64,000 nucleotides of DNA from Acanthopleura granulata (lineage: Eukaryota > Mollusca > Polyplacophora > Chitonida > Chitonidae), in NCBI GenBank assembly GCA_016165875.1, contig JABBOT010000001.1, positions 16,258,876-16,322,875 of the forward strand, in the 5' to 3' direction. Below are positions 1 to 10,160 of the stretch, one piece after another. Within the stretch, counting starts at the first letter, position 1; every line of letters begins with the position of its first letter. Position numbers and translations under genes: made by a program. Below the pieces are notes generated by a model. The model did no database searches, was not told where the DNA came from, and saw only the letters and a program-made list of their open reading frames with translations.

Positions 1-463
1 TTTACTTCAGTTGTAAATTATACCAAATATTGCACTTTACACAATTTAGTTTTGCATTTCAATTTTGGTGTGATTATTTCGGTTTTGTAGTGTTATGGGT
101 ATGAAATTTTATGTCCATTTGAATTTTGAGGGAGTAAATCAGTATTGGTAATTCCAAACACCGTGATGACGTGATATTCAGGGGCAATTCAATTCCTCAA
201 CTTTCCAATGTTCCAAATGAATTTCTTTTTTTTGCACGGTTGACTCCAGGTGTCAGAATGCATATTCCATCAGGACTGAATAGCTACTGTTAAATTCTCT
301 ATAGAACAATTTGCGGTCATTTTAAGGCGTGTTTTCCCCAAGTGTTCGTGTTATTGCTCACTTGCCTGTACATGATCTGTTAAAGTGTGTGATATCTTAC
401 CGACAGTTGTATAGTTTCTTGTTCAGTTCGAGTTTTAACAGCCCATGACCAATATGATTACAG

Positions 464-595
464 TTACGCGAGTAACGCCGAGGTTATTTGCCAGAAAATG
501 TTAAGAATGGGCGTTGTCGGGGACGGAGGCTGGGAGGTGTGTGATGATCCTGGCATCAGGCCAGCCCAGAACAGCTGTCTGGTTTATTCCTTTGG
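464..595 (+). CDS. Gene 1 exon 4 (GDGGW motif)
   Basis: The acceptor is gattacag and the donor is gg|gtgag. The 132 bases enter and leave in phase 2. The exon carries the ICQKMLRMG and GDGGWEVCDDP segments, and differs from units 2 and 3 at the GIRPAQNS stretch. Confidence 0.82.
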
Positions 596-3500
596 GTGAG
601 ATTTATTGATTTGTTTGTTTTTCACGCGTGCTTTTCTCTGCAAGTCTGTCAGGTGAACAAGTAGGGGAAACCAATTCGCCTCGCTAAGCATCGACCTCTG
701 CGGGAAACTGAAGATCCTCTCTCCCTGCTGATAACCACAGTGATCCGAGATCTTAGTGGCCAGCTGGCCATAGATGATGATGATGACGATGATGACGATA
801 ATGATCTTTAAATAAAGGGTGTTGTCCAGGAAGGCTTGACACGACAGTTATACGTTCTTAAAACAAACTTTCAAATATCATGATCTCAGATAATATTCAG
901 TGTTTTGCGTTTTTAGCAAGAATAATATAATCGCATAGCTGTGGTGTAAAACGTTCCTTCAAAGGAATTGCCTATATCCCTTATCCGTAGTTTGCGTGAC
1001 GTCTAGTTTTCTATAAAAAACAAAACCTAGCAAACACAACTGTGACACTTCAGGGAAGTATTACGCTTTTTAAGTCTCTTGACACATGACGCAAAGGAAA
1101 TGAAGTTTTGTCTTGGTTGATACGTGCAGGGCATTTGCCCCTGAACGCTGAAGAATGCAATTAAGAGTTAAAGTCTGGAGATATACTGCGATTTTTAAGC
1201 CTTCCAACCACGTGTTGCAGTAACACACCTTCCTTCCGTCTTCATGACTCCATACTTGGCCAATGAATGGACAATAGCTACAATTTTAACAATGCACAGC
1301 ACCATATGCTCAGCAGTGTAGCTGTAACATATGTGTTCATCCTACAATTACTTTCACAAGACTGCTCCTTGTTAAATGGACACTGTAGAATGTCAGTTTT
1401 ACACTACTTCTTAAGAGACTGTGGACTATACATGGTTTAAATACACAGCACAACCTTTTAATTCTACCTTAACGACATGCAGTATAGCCGGTCCCTTGAC
1501 CGCACCAAAACATATACATGTATAACTATCGGGAAACAAGAAATTAAAGAGACTAGAAAGAAAACCAATAAAGGGAGGCACAAATAAAAAAAAAAATTAC
1601 ATCAGTTATTAAACGCAGTATGCTTATCATTAACTGCTTAATGTTGTGTTCTACATATTTTCTCCATGGTTCTCAAAATCGTGCTTATTGTGTTTTACGT
1701 AAAATTTAGCTGTCTTTATAAGCGATACATTTTGTTTGAATCTGATCAATCTCATTGATTCATCCACCTTAATTATACGTCCACTCCAGAGCTTTTCCTC
1801 AAGTTTCATTAAGATCTTATCTGAAAAACTTCAATGTTCGCATCAAAAGTATGGTTTTAAGGCCTTTATGTGAAAAAACTTCAGGTCAAATGTTAGGTGG
1901 GATACTGTACTTTTAACTTACATATAGTTAGTCTCTGTTGTGTTGGCTATTATATTGAACTGTTTGCTTTTCGTTTCAGGATAAACAATGATTTCAGTTT
2001 TGATGACATGGTGGGTTTGTATTATGGCTGCGAAGTTCATTCCTTTGACCCCAGGTAACTAAAATCTTATTGAGTTGATGTACATGGATGTAATCTGTGT
2101 TTTATCGGGCTATATAGCCTTTCACATAGGCTACTCTATGGGGTGATGTTTTCACTTTCGATTATAGTTTTTCGGCTATACATAACAACATTCTGGCTCA
2201 GTCAATCTCTCTGTCTGGCATCTGGACGACCTTCTCAGTCAATCTCTCTGTCTGGCATCTGGATGACGTTCTCAGTCAATCTCTCTGTCTGGCATCTGGA
2301 CGACCTTCTCAGTCATTCTCTCTGTCTAACATCTGGACGACCTTCTCATGATCCTAACCTAAACACTAAGTGTACACTAATCGGTGGCTGCAGGAAGGAC
2401 TATGATCCGCGTGGACACTGGAAAGGACGAATGGTTATGGCGCAAGACCATGAGGACAATGTTTCATCCATATCGTGAAGGGAGCACGCACTGAGAGGTC
2501 TATACAGCAATCTTTGACTACAAATACCCAGGAATACAGCATATTTCTTTCTAAAGTTTAAAATAGCATTTGATGGAGTATAAAGTTCATGTCTTACTTT
2601 CCAAAGACAAAAAACGCTTTTCAGTCTTAATTTAAGCTTAATATAGGTCATGTACATCATTAAATAGAACTTCAAAATGACAAATATTCAAACATTAAAA
2701 TTCTTTAATGATAAATCGTGTTAGGATTGCAGGCAACAGTCTGAACATCCGAAATGTGTGTGTTTGTATTTGTATGTATGTATTGAGTTTGCAACAATTC
2801 GAACATCTGAAACGTTTCAGGAAGAATGGATCTCTAACAATTCAAATGTCTCAGACATAGGCAAGAGTTCAGTCTTTAGATTAACAATTCGATTATCTGA
2901 TAGTGCTTAATACTAACTAGTGTGCAATATCAGATGTATATATAGATATATCTCGAAGGCGACTAATGCGTCTGCAGCGAATGGAACATTCAGCCTTCTG
3001 CTTGTTTCAGTTATTTCAAGGCTTGTTGCTGTTATAATTATTCTCATTTCCTTCCCTGGCCATGTGAATATATTTCCGTTCAAAGTTAACACATCATGAA
3101 CGAACTGTGTTTTGATATAGGTAAACAAGAGAGGTTCATTTCATTTCCAAACAGCATGAAACTGAATACTTCTCGTCGGAATGAAAAGGTCATGTTTCAC
3201 CACCTAGGGGTTTCTGGAATGAACGACCATATACGTGGTACATGGCCAGTGAACACGTTATCGAAGATTCGCAAGGATTTAGGCCATTCTCAGGTACTTT
3301 CTTCTACTTCAATAAAACTTATGGTTAGTTACTTTAGTGCACATCTGCCAGATGTCGGCCGCCTTGGCTTGTCACGGACGAACACTCCAACTTGTATTAG
3401 TACCACTTTTATATAACTTCCAAACGATTGGATAATGATATATGAGTCACGCGCTGACAGCAGCCAGTCGCTATGTCACCATGCGTGTAACCATTGTATA

Positions 3501-5732
3501 ACTACTTGTAGGTAGTGTTTGTGATGAAATGTAGAATGCCACTCTGAGGTTTACATCTCGGTCACCTCTGGCATGGACATATCATCGGAATGCTAGACTT
3601 CAGGCCGTTTGTCCCATCCATCCACATGTTCGTAAACACTCAATCTCATGAACGCCTGTATCCAGGCTTACCAAACAAAAAACACATGTACTCTCAGGCG
3701 CTGGAAAGAACCTTCTCTGTTTCCAGCGATCTTAGTCAGTTTCTTCAAGGCCATAGAGGTGTTTTAATTCATAATGTCTAAGGAAAGGCTTGGAAACATG
3801 ATATTTCATGAAATCTCTAATGAATTTTTATCAAGTCTGTAAAACAGGATGACCAAGACCTTTGAAAGGATCTTCTGGTTTTTCATTGACTTTGACCCAT
3901 TTTTTCAAGACCATTGGAGTTGTATTTTATGAGAGGCACGATATCCCCTAAAGTCTTGAGGGCAGTTTGCATCAAACATTTACTACAAATGCACCTAGAT
4001 TATTGCAGAAATCCTTCTTGTGTTTATGGAATCATGAACTGATTTTTATCAAAGTCGTTGGGCCTATACATGTACCTGCGTTACTTTTTAAACACATTGT
4101 CTCTTGCAACTGTACCTATTGGCGAGGGGTAGTTTTGGTGCATTACAGGATATTTTTGCTGTTCTCTTCATTAGATAAGTATACTCCTTTCTTCTGTTTC
4201 CTGGTACAGAAGTCGGCGCCTGTTGTGATAGATACACATGTATCAGTCCTACATCAAGATACATCATTCGTACTATCGATTTTTAATTTGGATAATCGGT
4301 TGTCCGCCTGTCTATCTTTTTATCAAATATATGTTAATATATCTTTCAAAACACTACTAATTATACACTTTTTGTCTGATTTTAAAGAAACGTGATTTAA
4401 GTTTCGACTACACCAAGGTACACAATGCGCAAAATCGATTTTCCATTTCTATAATCGATTGTCCGTCCGTCTGTCCATTCATTCAGTATATGTGAACATA
4501 AGTTTCAAAACGACACTGGTCCTACAGTTTTTGTCCGATTTCAACGAGAACTGGTTCAAGTGTAGACCACATCAAGATACATTAAACGTAGTATCGATTT
4601 TCTATTTCGATGATGGGTTGTCCGTCTGTTTGTCTGTTCATGAAGCATATGTTATCATTCCTTTCAAAATGCCACTATGTTACAGTTTTTGTTCTGTTTC
4701 AATAAACCTTGGTACAAGTGAATCAGGATAGATATATCGTAGTATTTGTATTAAAATTTTGATTGTCTTTTTTCCGTTATACATACAAAATATTGTAATT
4801 CGTCATAATTTTGTCCCACTTTGAGAAGGTACTGTCTCATTAGAGACTCTGGTTCTCTGACAGAAATCACCAGAGGTAATTGGATTCTTCAGTCTTCCCT
4901 GTTATAGCAAAACAAACACAGAACCGAGACACACTCCTGGTGATATGACCATGGGTCAGTTTCAGTACACAATGTTTAATGCGGTAGCAAACCGACATTA
5001 TGTTATCAACAATCAAGGATATATTTATTCATTTATTTGATTAGAGCTTCACGTCGTATTTAAGAATATTTCACTTATACGAAGGTGGCCAGCATTATGG
5101 TTGAAAGAAGCCGGACATAGCTCTGTAGAACCCACGTCCACCCGCAGGTTGCCGGTAAACCTTCTCACTTACATCCGGAGATAAAGCCTACCTATGCTGT
5201 ACGAGGACTCTCAGCGACTGCATTAGCGAGAGGCGCGTGGGTCATAGTTCGAGAGTCACGACAAGTTCGCTTAAATCAACACAGCCGTTGTATTTATTAG
5301 TTTGGATTTATAAGTTGGAATTGAAAAGCTAGGTATCGGTAACTGTTTACGTCTATTTATATTTTCTTGGACCTTAAGCAACAATCAAATTTAATCAATT
5401 TCTCTTTTTTTATTTTGTAGAGACGCATCGACGTATTGAAGATGGATATTGAAGGCAGTGAGTGGCCCACATTGGAAGCCGCTCTGAAGGATGGAGCTTT
5501 CGAAAACGTTACCCAACTCCTTCTCGAGGTCCACGGTCTTTTGACCACTTCAAAGGAGAGCCTTTTAGTCCAGCTGAATTATCTGAGAACAATAAGACAA
5601 CTCGGTTATAGAATATTTTACGCTCACAAAAACCATGTTTGCACTCAGAAGTACAACCCACTCAGTAAATCACCCCTTAAGACGAACTGTTACGAGTTTC
5701 ACATGATGAAAATACCTTCTTGTGTCAGTTAA
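464..5732 (+). CDS. Gene 1: METTL24-like methyltransferase, exons 4–7 (5' part off window)
   Basis: The gene has four visible exons, 464–595, 1980–2054, 3155–3293 and 5421–5732. They join in phase (2, 2, 0) with GT–AG borders and end in TAA. The joined 219-codon reading frame holds the core of a METTL24/FkbM-like SAM-dependent methyltransferase: GDGGWEVCDDP, then CEVHSFDPSM, then KMDIEGSEW followed by LLLEVH. In this family the glycine-rich and FDPSM segments form the SAM-binding half. The MDIEGSE strand is the conserved acidic motif. The substrate of METTL24-type proteins is unknown to me. The exon 6 acceptor was chosen because it alone keeps phase and recreates FDPSM. Exons 1–3 should lie left of the window, judging from the downstream copies. 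No disabling change is visible. A possible poly(A) signal ATTAAA sits at 5791. The family assignment is by motif recognition, not search. Confidence 0.82.
773..806. repeat. GAT/GAC microsatellite in intron 4
   Basis: A run of gat with gac variants. Shorter or interrupted versions lie at the matching place in the other units, near 18525, 37862 and 56720. Confidence 0.8.
1980..2054 (+). CDS. Gene 1 exon 5 (FDP motif)
   Basis: This 75-base exon lies between cgtttcag and ag|gtaact. It encodes INNDFSFDDMVGLYYGCEVH followed by SFDP, and the last codon is split with exon 6 to give serine. It is almost identical in units 2 and 3. Confidence 0.85.
2201..2348. repeat. 37-bp minisatellite, four copies
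   Basis: Copies start at 2201, 2238, 2275 and 2312. Each reads roughly gtcaatctctctgtctggca plus tctggacgaccttctca. Unit 2 has three copies and unit 3 has one. Confidence 0.9.
3155..3293 (+). CDS. Gene 1 exon 6
   Basis: The acceptor is tttccaaacag and the donor is cag|gtactt. The 139 bases complete FDPSM and then encode a segment with VMFHHLGVSG and TLSKIRKDLGH. The frame is open for about 60 bases upstream from an ATG at 3096, but that extension breaks phase with exon 5 and is read as intron. Confidence 0.8.
4250..4735. repeat. Degenerate ~157-bp tandem satellite, three copies (unit 1, intron 6)
   Basis: The anchor atcaagatacat recurs in diverged form at about 4253, 4413, 4570 and 4723. 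Each copy contains an atcgatt stretch, a gtccgtctgtctgtt stretch and tttgtccgatttcaacgaga. No reading frame is shared between copies. Confidence 0.75.
5021..5260 (-). mobile_element. tRNA-derived SINE (type 1), near full length, unit 1
   Basis: On the plus strand it starts with the A/T-rich tail complement (atttattcatttatttga). It runs through acttatacgaaggtggccag and gcattatggt, and ends with a degraded tRNA-like head. The orientation is minus because, in better copies, the head reads as a tRNA on that strand. Copies sit at the same place in units 2–4, so it predates the duplication. Confidence 0.7.
5421..5732 (+). CDS. Gene 1 exon 7 (MDIEGSE motif and C terminus)
   Basis: The acceptor is tattttgtag. 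The exon has 103 codons plus TAA and starts RRIDVLKMDIEGSEW. It ends with a cysteine-containing tail (NHVCTQK, TNCYEF, PSCVS) suited to a luminal domain with disulfides, which is an inference. Confidence 0.88.
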   Translation, partial: RRIDVLKMDIEGSEWPTLEAALKDGAFENVTQLLLEVHGLLTTSKESLLVQLNYLRTIRQLGYRIFYAHKNHVCTQKYNPLSKSPLKTNCYEFHMMKIPSCVS

Positions 5733-6100
5733 ATTTATGGATGGAGAAAACACGAATGTACAGGTCTCACTGAATGAGAAAGCCAAAATAATTAAACATA
5801 TTATATGAAACCTAAATACCTATAACGTTAAAAAATAGAGGTGTTTGTGACTTTTTAAATTCGTTACAGTACTGACGTATGTGATCTAGGTTCAAGCCGT
5901 AACCTTCAGCCAATCAGTAACAGTGTGCATGTGTATGCAAGTCATGTACAACAAGATTAAACGGCCATGTATGTATGGGCTAATTTCGCCAGTTTAAAAG
6001 TGATCTGGAACACCGTGTGAAGTTTGTTAAAACCTCAGTAAACTGTTAAACATGACTTTGTGAATGCGTATAGTATGTATCGCTCAATGACGTCTTTCAT
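5733..6100. other. 3' flank of gene 1
   Basis: A/T-rich sequence shared with the other units. No gene is seen. Candidate poly(A) signals (attaaa) occur at 5791 and near 5956. Confidence 0.5.
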
Positions 6101-6104
6101 GACT

Positions 6105-7375
6105 GGGAGCTAGTCAACATGGTGTAGGCATTGATGACCTGAAGCTAAAGGAATGTAACCCTCTGATGACCGGAAAGTAGGGGATGTGAGGCACTAATGA
6201 CCAGAAACGTTGGCATTGAAGGCACTGATGAACGCAAACAAGGAGATATAAGGCACTGATGACCACGAACTACATGATGTAAAGCACCGATGACCAGTAA
6301 ATAGGTGGTGCATTGCACGAATGGTTAGGAAATAGGTCAGGTGACAGAAACTTCAGGATGTAAGGCATTGGTGACCAGGAACTTGAGGATGTAAGTCACT
6401 GATGATAAGGAAATCGAGGATGAAAGTGAACAAGAGGATGAAAGGCATTAATGACCAAGACAGAGGTGCTATAAGGAAGTGATGAATGAGAGTAAGGGGA
6501 TGTAAGGAATTGATGACTAGGACATAGGTGATATAAGGCAGTGATGAACGGGAGGTAGGGGATGTAAGACATTACATCCCCTTGGTCCCTTTCATCACTG
6601 CCTTATCTCACCTTTGTCGTGGTCATCAATGTCTTACATCCCCTTGCTCCCGTTAATCACTGCCTTATATCTCCTATGTCCTCGTAATCAATGCCTTACA
6701 TCCCCTTGTTCCCGTTCATCACTGTCTAATATCACCTATGTCCTGGTCATCAATGCCTCACATCCCCTTGGTCCCGTTCATCACTGCCTTATCTCACCTA
6801 TGTCCACGTAATCAATGCCTTACATCCCCTTACTCCAGTTCATCACTGCCTTATATCACGTATGTCCTAGTCATCAATGCCTTATATCCCCTTGCTCCCG
6901 TTCTTCACTGTCTAATACTACCTATATCCTGGTCCGCAATGCCTCACATCCCCTTACTCCAGTTCATCACTGCCTTATCTCACCCAAGGCCTTGTCATTA
7001 ATGCCTTACATCCCCTTACTCCCGTTCATCACTGCCTTATCTCATTTATGTCCTGGTCCGCAATGCCTCACATCCCCTTACTCCAGTTCATCACTGCCTT
7101 ATCTCACCCAAGGCCTTGCCATTAATGCCTTACATCCCCTTACTCCCGTTCATCACTGCCTTATCTCATCTATGTCCTGGTCCTCAATGCCTCACATCCC
7201 CTTACTCCCGTTCATCACTGCCTTATCTCACCCAAGACCTTGTCATTAATGCCTTACATCCCCTTGCTCCCGTTCATCACTGCCTTATCTCACCTACGTC
7301 CTGGTCATCAATGCCTTATATCCCCTTGCTCCCGTTCATCACTGCCTTATCTCACCTTTGTCCTTGTCATCAATT
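6105..7375. repeat. Palindromic minisatellite of 31-bp monomers
   Basis: The left arm (about 6105–6570) repeats monomers such as ggatgtaaggcactgatgac. The right arm (about 6574–7375) repeats their reverse complement as a 62-bp dimer of two 31-bp halves. One half starts cttacatccccttgctcccg and the other cttatctcacctatgtcctg. The turning point is at about 6568–6573. Several plus-strand reading frames stay open through the right arm, but they are by-products of the repeat. Confidence 0.85.
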
Positions 7376-8640
7376 TCACCGGGCAGAGCCCGGGGAAACA
7401 TTAACAATTGAAAAAGTTCAGAAGCAAGAATCAAGAATAGCAGATTGCGGAGGTTGCTATCGGCGATCTATCGCACGACCAATCGCGTCGTGACCGCTTG
7501 TACGATATATCGTGAGGTAGCAAACCGAATCGTCACATGGCACGACCAGTCACACGACAAATCGCGCGAGAGTCTAACCCGGGGCCCTCCAGCACATGTG
7601 GTTTACCATGTATAAACAACCATGCTTATACGACCATGTAAGTCCTGCTTGTGACATTTTCGGGAACAGGTAGGCCATGACTTTGTTGCAGGCCCAATGT
7701 GGTTGGGCCTGTAATGGAGATCGTAGCAAACATTGTCAGTTGATCGTACTTCGGCTAAATTGCAACTACTTGCACGATTCAGAAGTCTCACGATCTGGTG
7801 TGATCGAGGCTCTAGTTATTCGATGGCTTATTATGTGATGGCTAGTAAAACTTACGAATCAAGACTTAAGATTTATAACTTCAAATTTGTAAGAGAAACC
7901 AAGTCCTGAAACCTTCACCTTGTTTCCATTCCATCGTTTGTTGAAGGTTCTGACGACAAGACACCACTCTGAGTCATTCTAGGCCAGTTTATTACGCTTA
8001 ATAAATTGTCATTATGACCGTATTTTTTGCCCAATTCTGCCTAGGCCTACTATTTTAAAATTTAGAGCAACTGTTAGAATAAAGCCTTGACTGAGAAAAA
8101 TGAACAGACTTTTCACGAAACTGACTGATATTTGATGGCCACTTACCTGCATGGTCTGATATCCAACATGTATATAGTTCATTACGTGGTGTGAACTGCT
8201 ATTAGTTCCTAATTTCCAGTTGAATGTGAATAGTTTACTACATGTGGCCATTAAAGAACGCAATGCTTGAAGTAAGAGTTAGTGGGGAGACCACTGAAAA
8301 GTGGGGCAAAACAATACACTTCTGGATTTAAATGATGTCAAACATTTCAATTCTATGGACTACTTTAAACATATGACGGACGTCAAAGCGTTTCGTTACT
8401 AAAATTAGTATACCATTCTCCGGCGTAGTAGTCAGCAGTTTCCAGTGACGTCAGAGAGACCCACGTGTGTAACAACCGATGAGTTAAATCGAATACGCAG
8501 TCCACAATTTTAACAAAACTGCCATATTTATTGTTGGAATAGAGCCTTTTGTGTAGGAATGGATAAATCACTAAAAAAAATCAAGGATTTCAATCACAGG
8601 TGAATATAAAAGTTGTGGTGTAGAACTTAAAGTGGCATGT
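7376..8640. other. Unit-1-specific segment without gene
   Basis: This stretch does not resemble the corresponding 24320–25600 of unit 2. It begins with a fragment similar to the SINE motif gggcagagcccggggaaac. I recognise no coding sequence. Confidence 0.55.
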
Positions 8641-8847
8641 TTATTAACGTAGACAAGTTCTCCTTTGTCATTTCTTCCTTAAATTAATTGTTGTGTCTCC
8701 ATTTTGCAGCAGGGTTAATTGTTTTTCCATTCTCTCCAATAAGAAAGATTGATAGGTTACAGACAAGTGGCCATTGGCAGCAAAATCACCGTGAATGGAC
8801 AGTATGCAATCAACGCCTTCCCCAAAAGCGATGTAATGACACTTCTT

Positions 8848-8945
8848 ATTTTTTTTATATATTTGATTCGTATTTTACGCTGCGTAGTCAAGAATATTTC
8901 ACTTATACTACGGCGTTTTGGTGAAATGAATATTGGAATCAGTCA
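8848..8945 (-). mobile_element. Type 1 SINE, 3' fragment (unit 1)
   Basis: Plus-strand sequence tatttgattcgtattttacg followed by ctgcgtagtcaagaatattt matches the complement of the SINE 3' end only. The head and body are missing. Related fragments lie in units 2, 3 and 4. Confidence 0.65.
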
Positions 8946-9006
8946 CAAAGAGCGGTATTCATAAGACTATACGGTTGTGCCCCTCATTCGTTTGAAAAAA
9001 AAATAG

Positions 9007-10046
9007 CATTTAAAACCGGTTCTCAGACCGTTTTACGTTTAAGGCTTCAACACATTAAGTTTTACCGCACCCTTTGGTCGCGTGGGAAAATTTTTTGACA
9101 AATTATGAGCCACGCCCTAAAAACTGGCCTGTATGGCAAATCAACCACCTTTTAGCCGAGAGAACACGACATTTTTCTGACAGTGAATATCACTTTCTGT
9201 TAAGATGTTAAAAGAGATATTAGGTGAAACCCCAGCCGATAGAAGGGCTGGGTTGTAATGTATGTGTGTGATCAAATTACGTGTAAAAATCAACCTGTCA
9301 AGGGAAAAGGGACCGCCTTTTATAATAAAACGGTTTACAGTTTAGCCTTGTCCTGCTAAAAAACCGCAAGGTCTTTAACGAACACGCTGATTTAATCATA
9401 ACAGAATTAGCCTTGTATTTTACATTTGTATGCTAAACACGCATAAATCGACTTTTAATAATACACTTTTAGGCCACATTTGAATATGGTAGACTTCTGT
9501 AGTTTAAGAACATAATATCTTGGACAGTGTTGGCGTTTGGATAGTTCTTTAAAGGTAACAATTTCCATATATAAAATACCGTTTTATTAAATGTGGTCCG
9601 GGTACACGTTGAACCCCACAAATAAGAGTAACGAAAGTGAAGATGATTTCAAAAGGGAACTTTACTTCTAAATCCAAACGTCTTTGGTAATCCTGTATGT
9701 ATGTTATAGGTGAAAAGTTTGGCAACAGCATGTTTTCATCTATATATGTATGGCCGACCTCTGAATTCTTCATGCTCAGAAAAGAGTTTAGAATGTCAAG
9801 GCTTTCACTGTAAGAGTCATAGCGATTATTAATTAGCATGACATTGCTTCTCAGCATATGTGTCCGTTATGGTCATTGTCAGGCATTTGATTTATTCAGG
9901 TCAAGTCCGCGACATGCGAAGACTTGTTCAGTTCAGTATCGTTGTATTCATATCAGGCGATGGCACTCAAAAGTCAGTCCGAAGTTTCCTTCTCCATTGG
10001 GCACTATTCTAGTTGTGACCGCGCTAACCAAGTACTAACTACCAAA
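9007..10046. other. Unique block upstream of gene 2 exon 1
   Basis: There is no match elsewhere in the window and no coding sequence I can support. It should contain the gene 2 promoter, but I see no clear TATA box close to the start codon. Confidence 0.45.
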
Positions 10047-10160
10047 ATGAAGTCAGTAATTTTCCTAACTGTTATTACCACCGCTGTGTGTCTTTTCCTG
10101 ATATATCTTACAGGCATGTGTCCGAAGAGTCAAGTAGGCCAGTTAGTAGCAGCCTATAAG
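10047..10160 (+). CDS. Gene 2 exon 1 (signal anchor)
   Basis: The ATG lies in accaaaATGaag. The 38 codons start MKSVIFLTVITTAVCLFLIY, a strongly hydrophobic run, then LTGMCPKSQVGQ. The donor is aag|gtaaga in phase 0. It has no sequence similarity to the first exon of genes 3 and 4. Confidence 0.65.

Larger units (their letters stand above)
1..9006. repeat. Unit 1 of tandem segmental duplication
   Basis: This block aligns with 17760–25978, about 37100–44826 and about 56010–62515 by eye, exons and introns alike. Its right edge is sharp: the sequence ends ...aaatag at 9001–9006, exactly where units 2 and 3 pass into the BEL/Pao linker. The exon 7 starts give the period: 5421, 23210, 41969 and 59677. 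Confidence 0.88.

Noticed and set aside
3096..3154. In-frame upstream extension of exon 6 from an ATG (NELCFDIGKQ...)
   Set aside because: It does not join exon 5 in phase at any AG, and FDPSM is recreated only by the acceptor just before position 3155.
6614..7493. Overlapping plus-strand reading frames rich in P, L, S and C
   Set aside because: They run through the 31/62-bp minisatellite, which lacks stops in several frames. The period is not a multiple of three, so the peptide repeat is an artefact.
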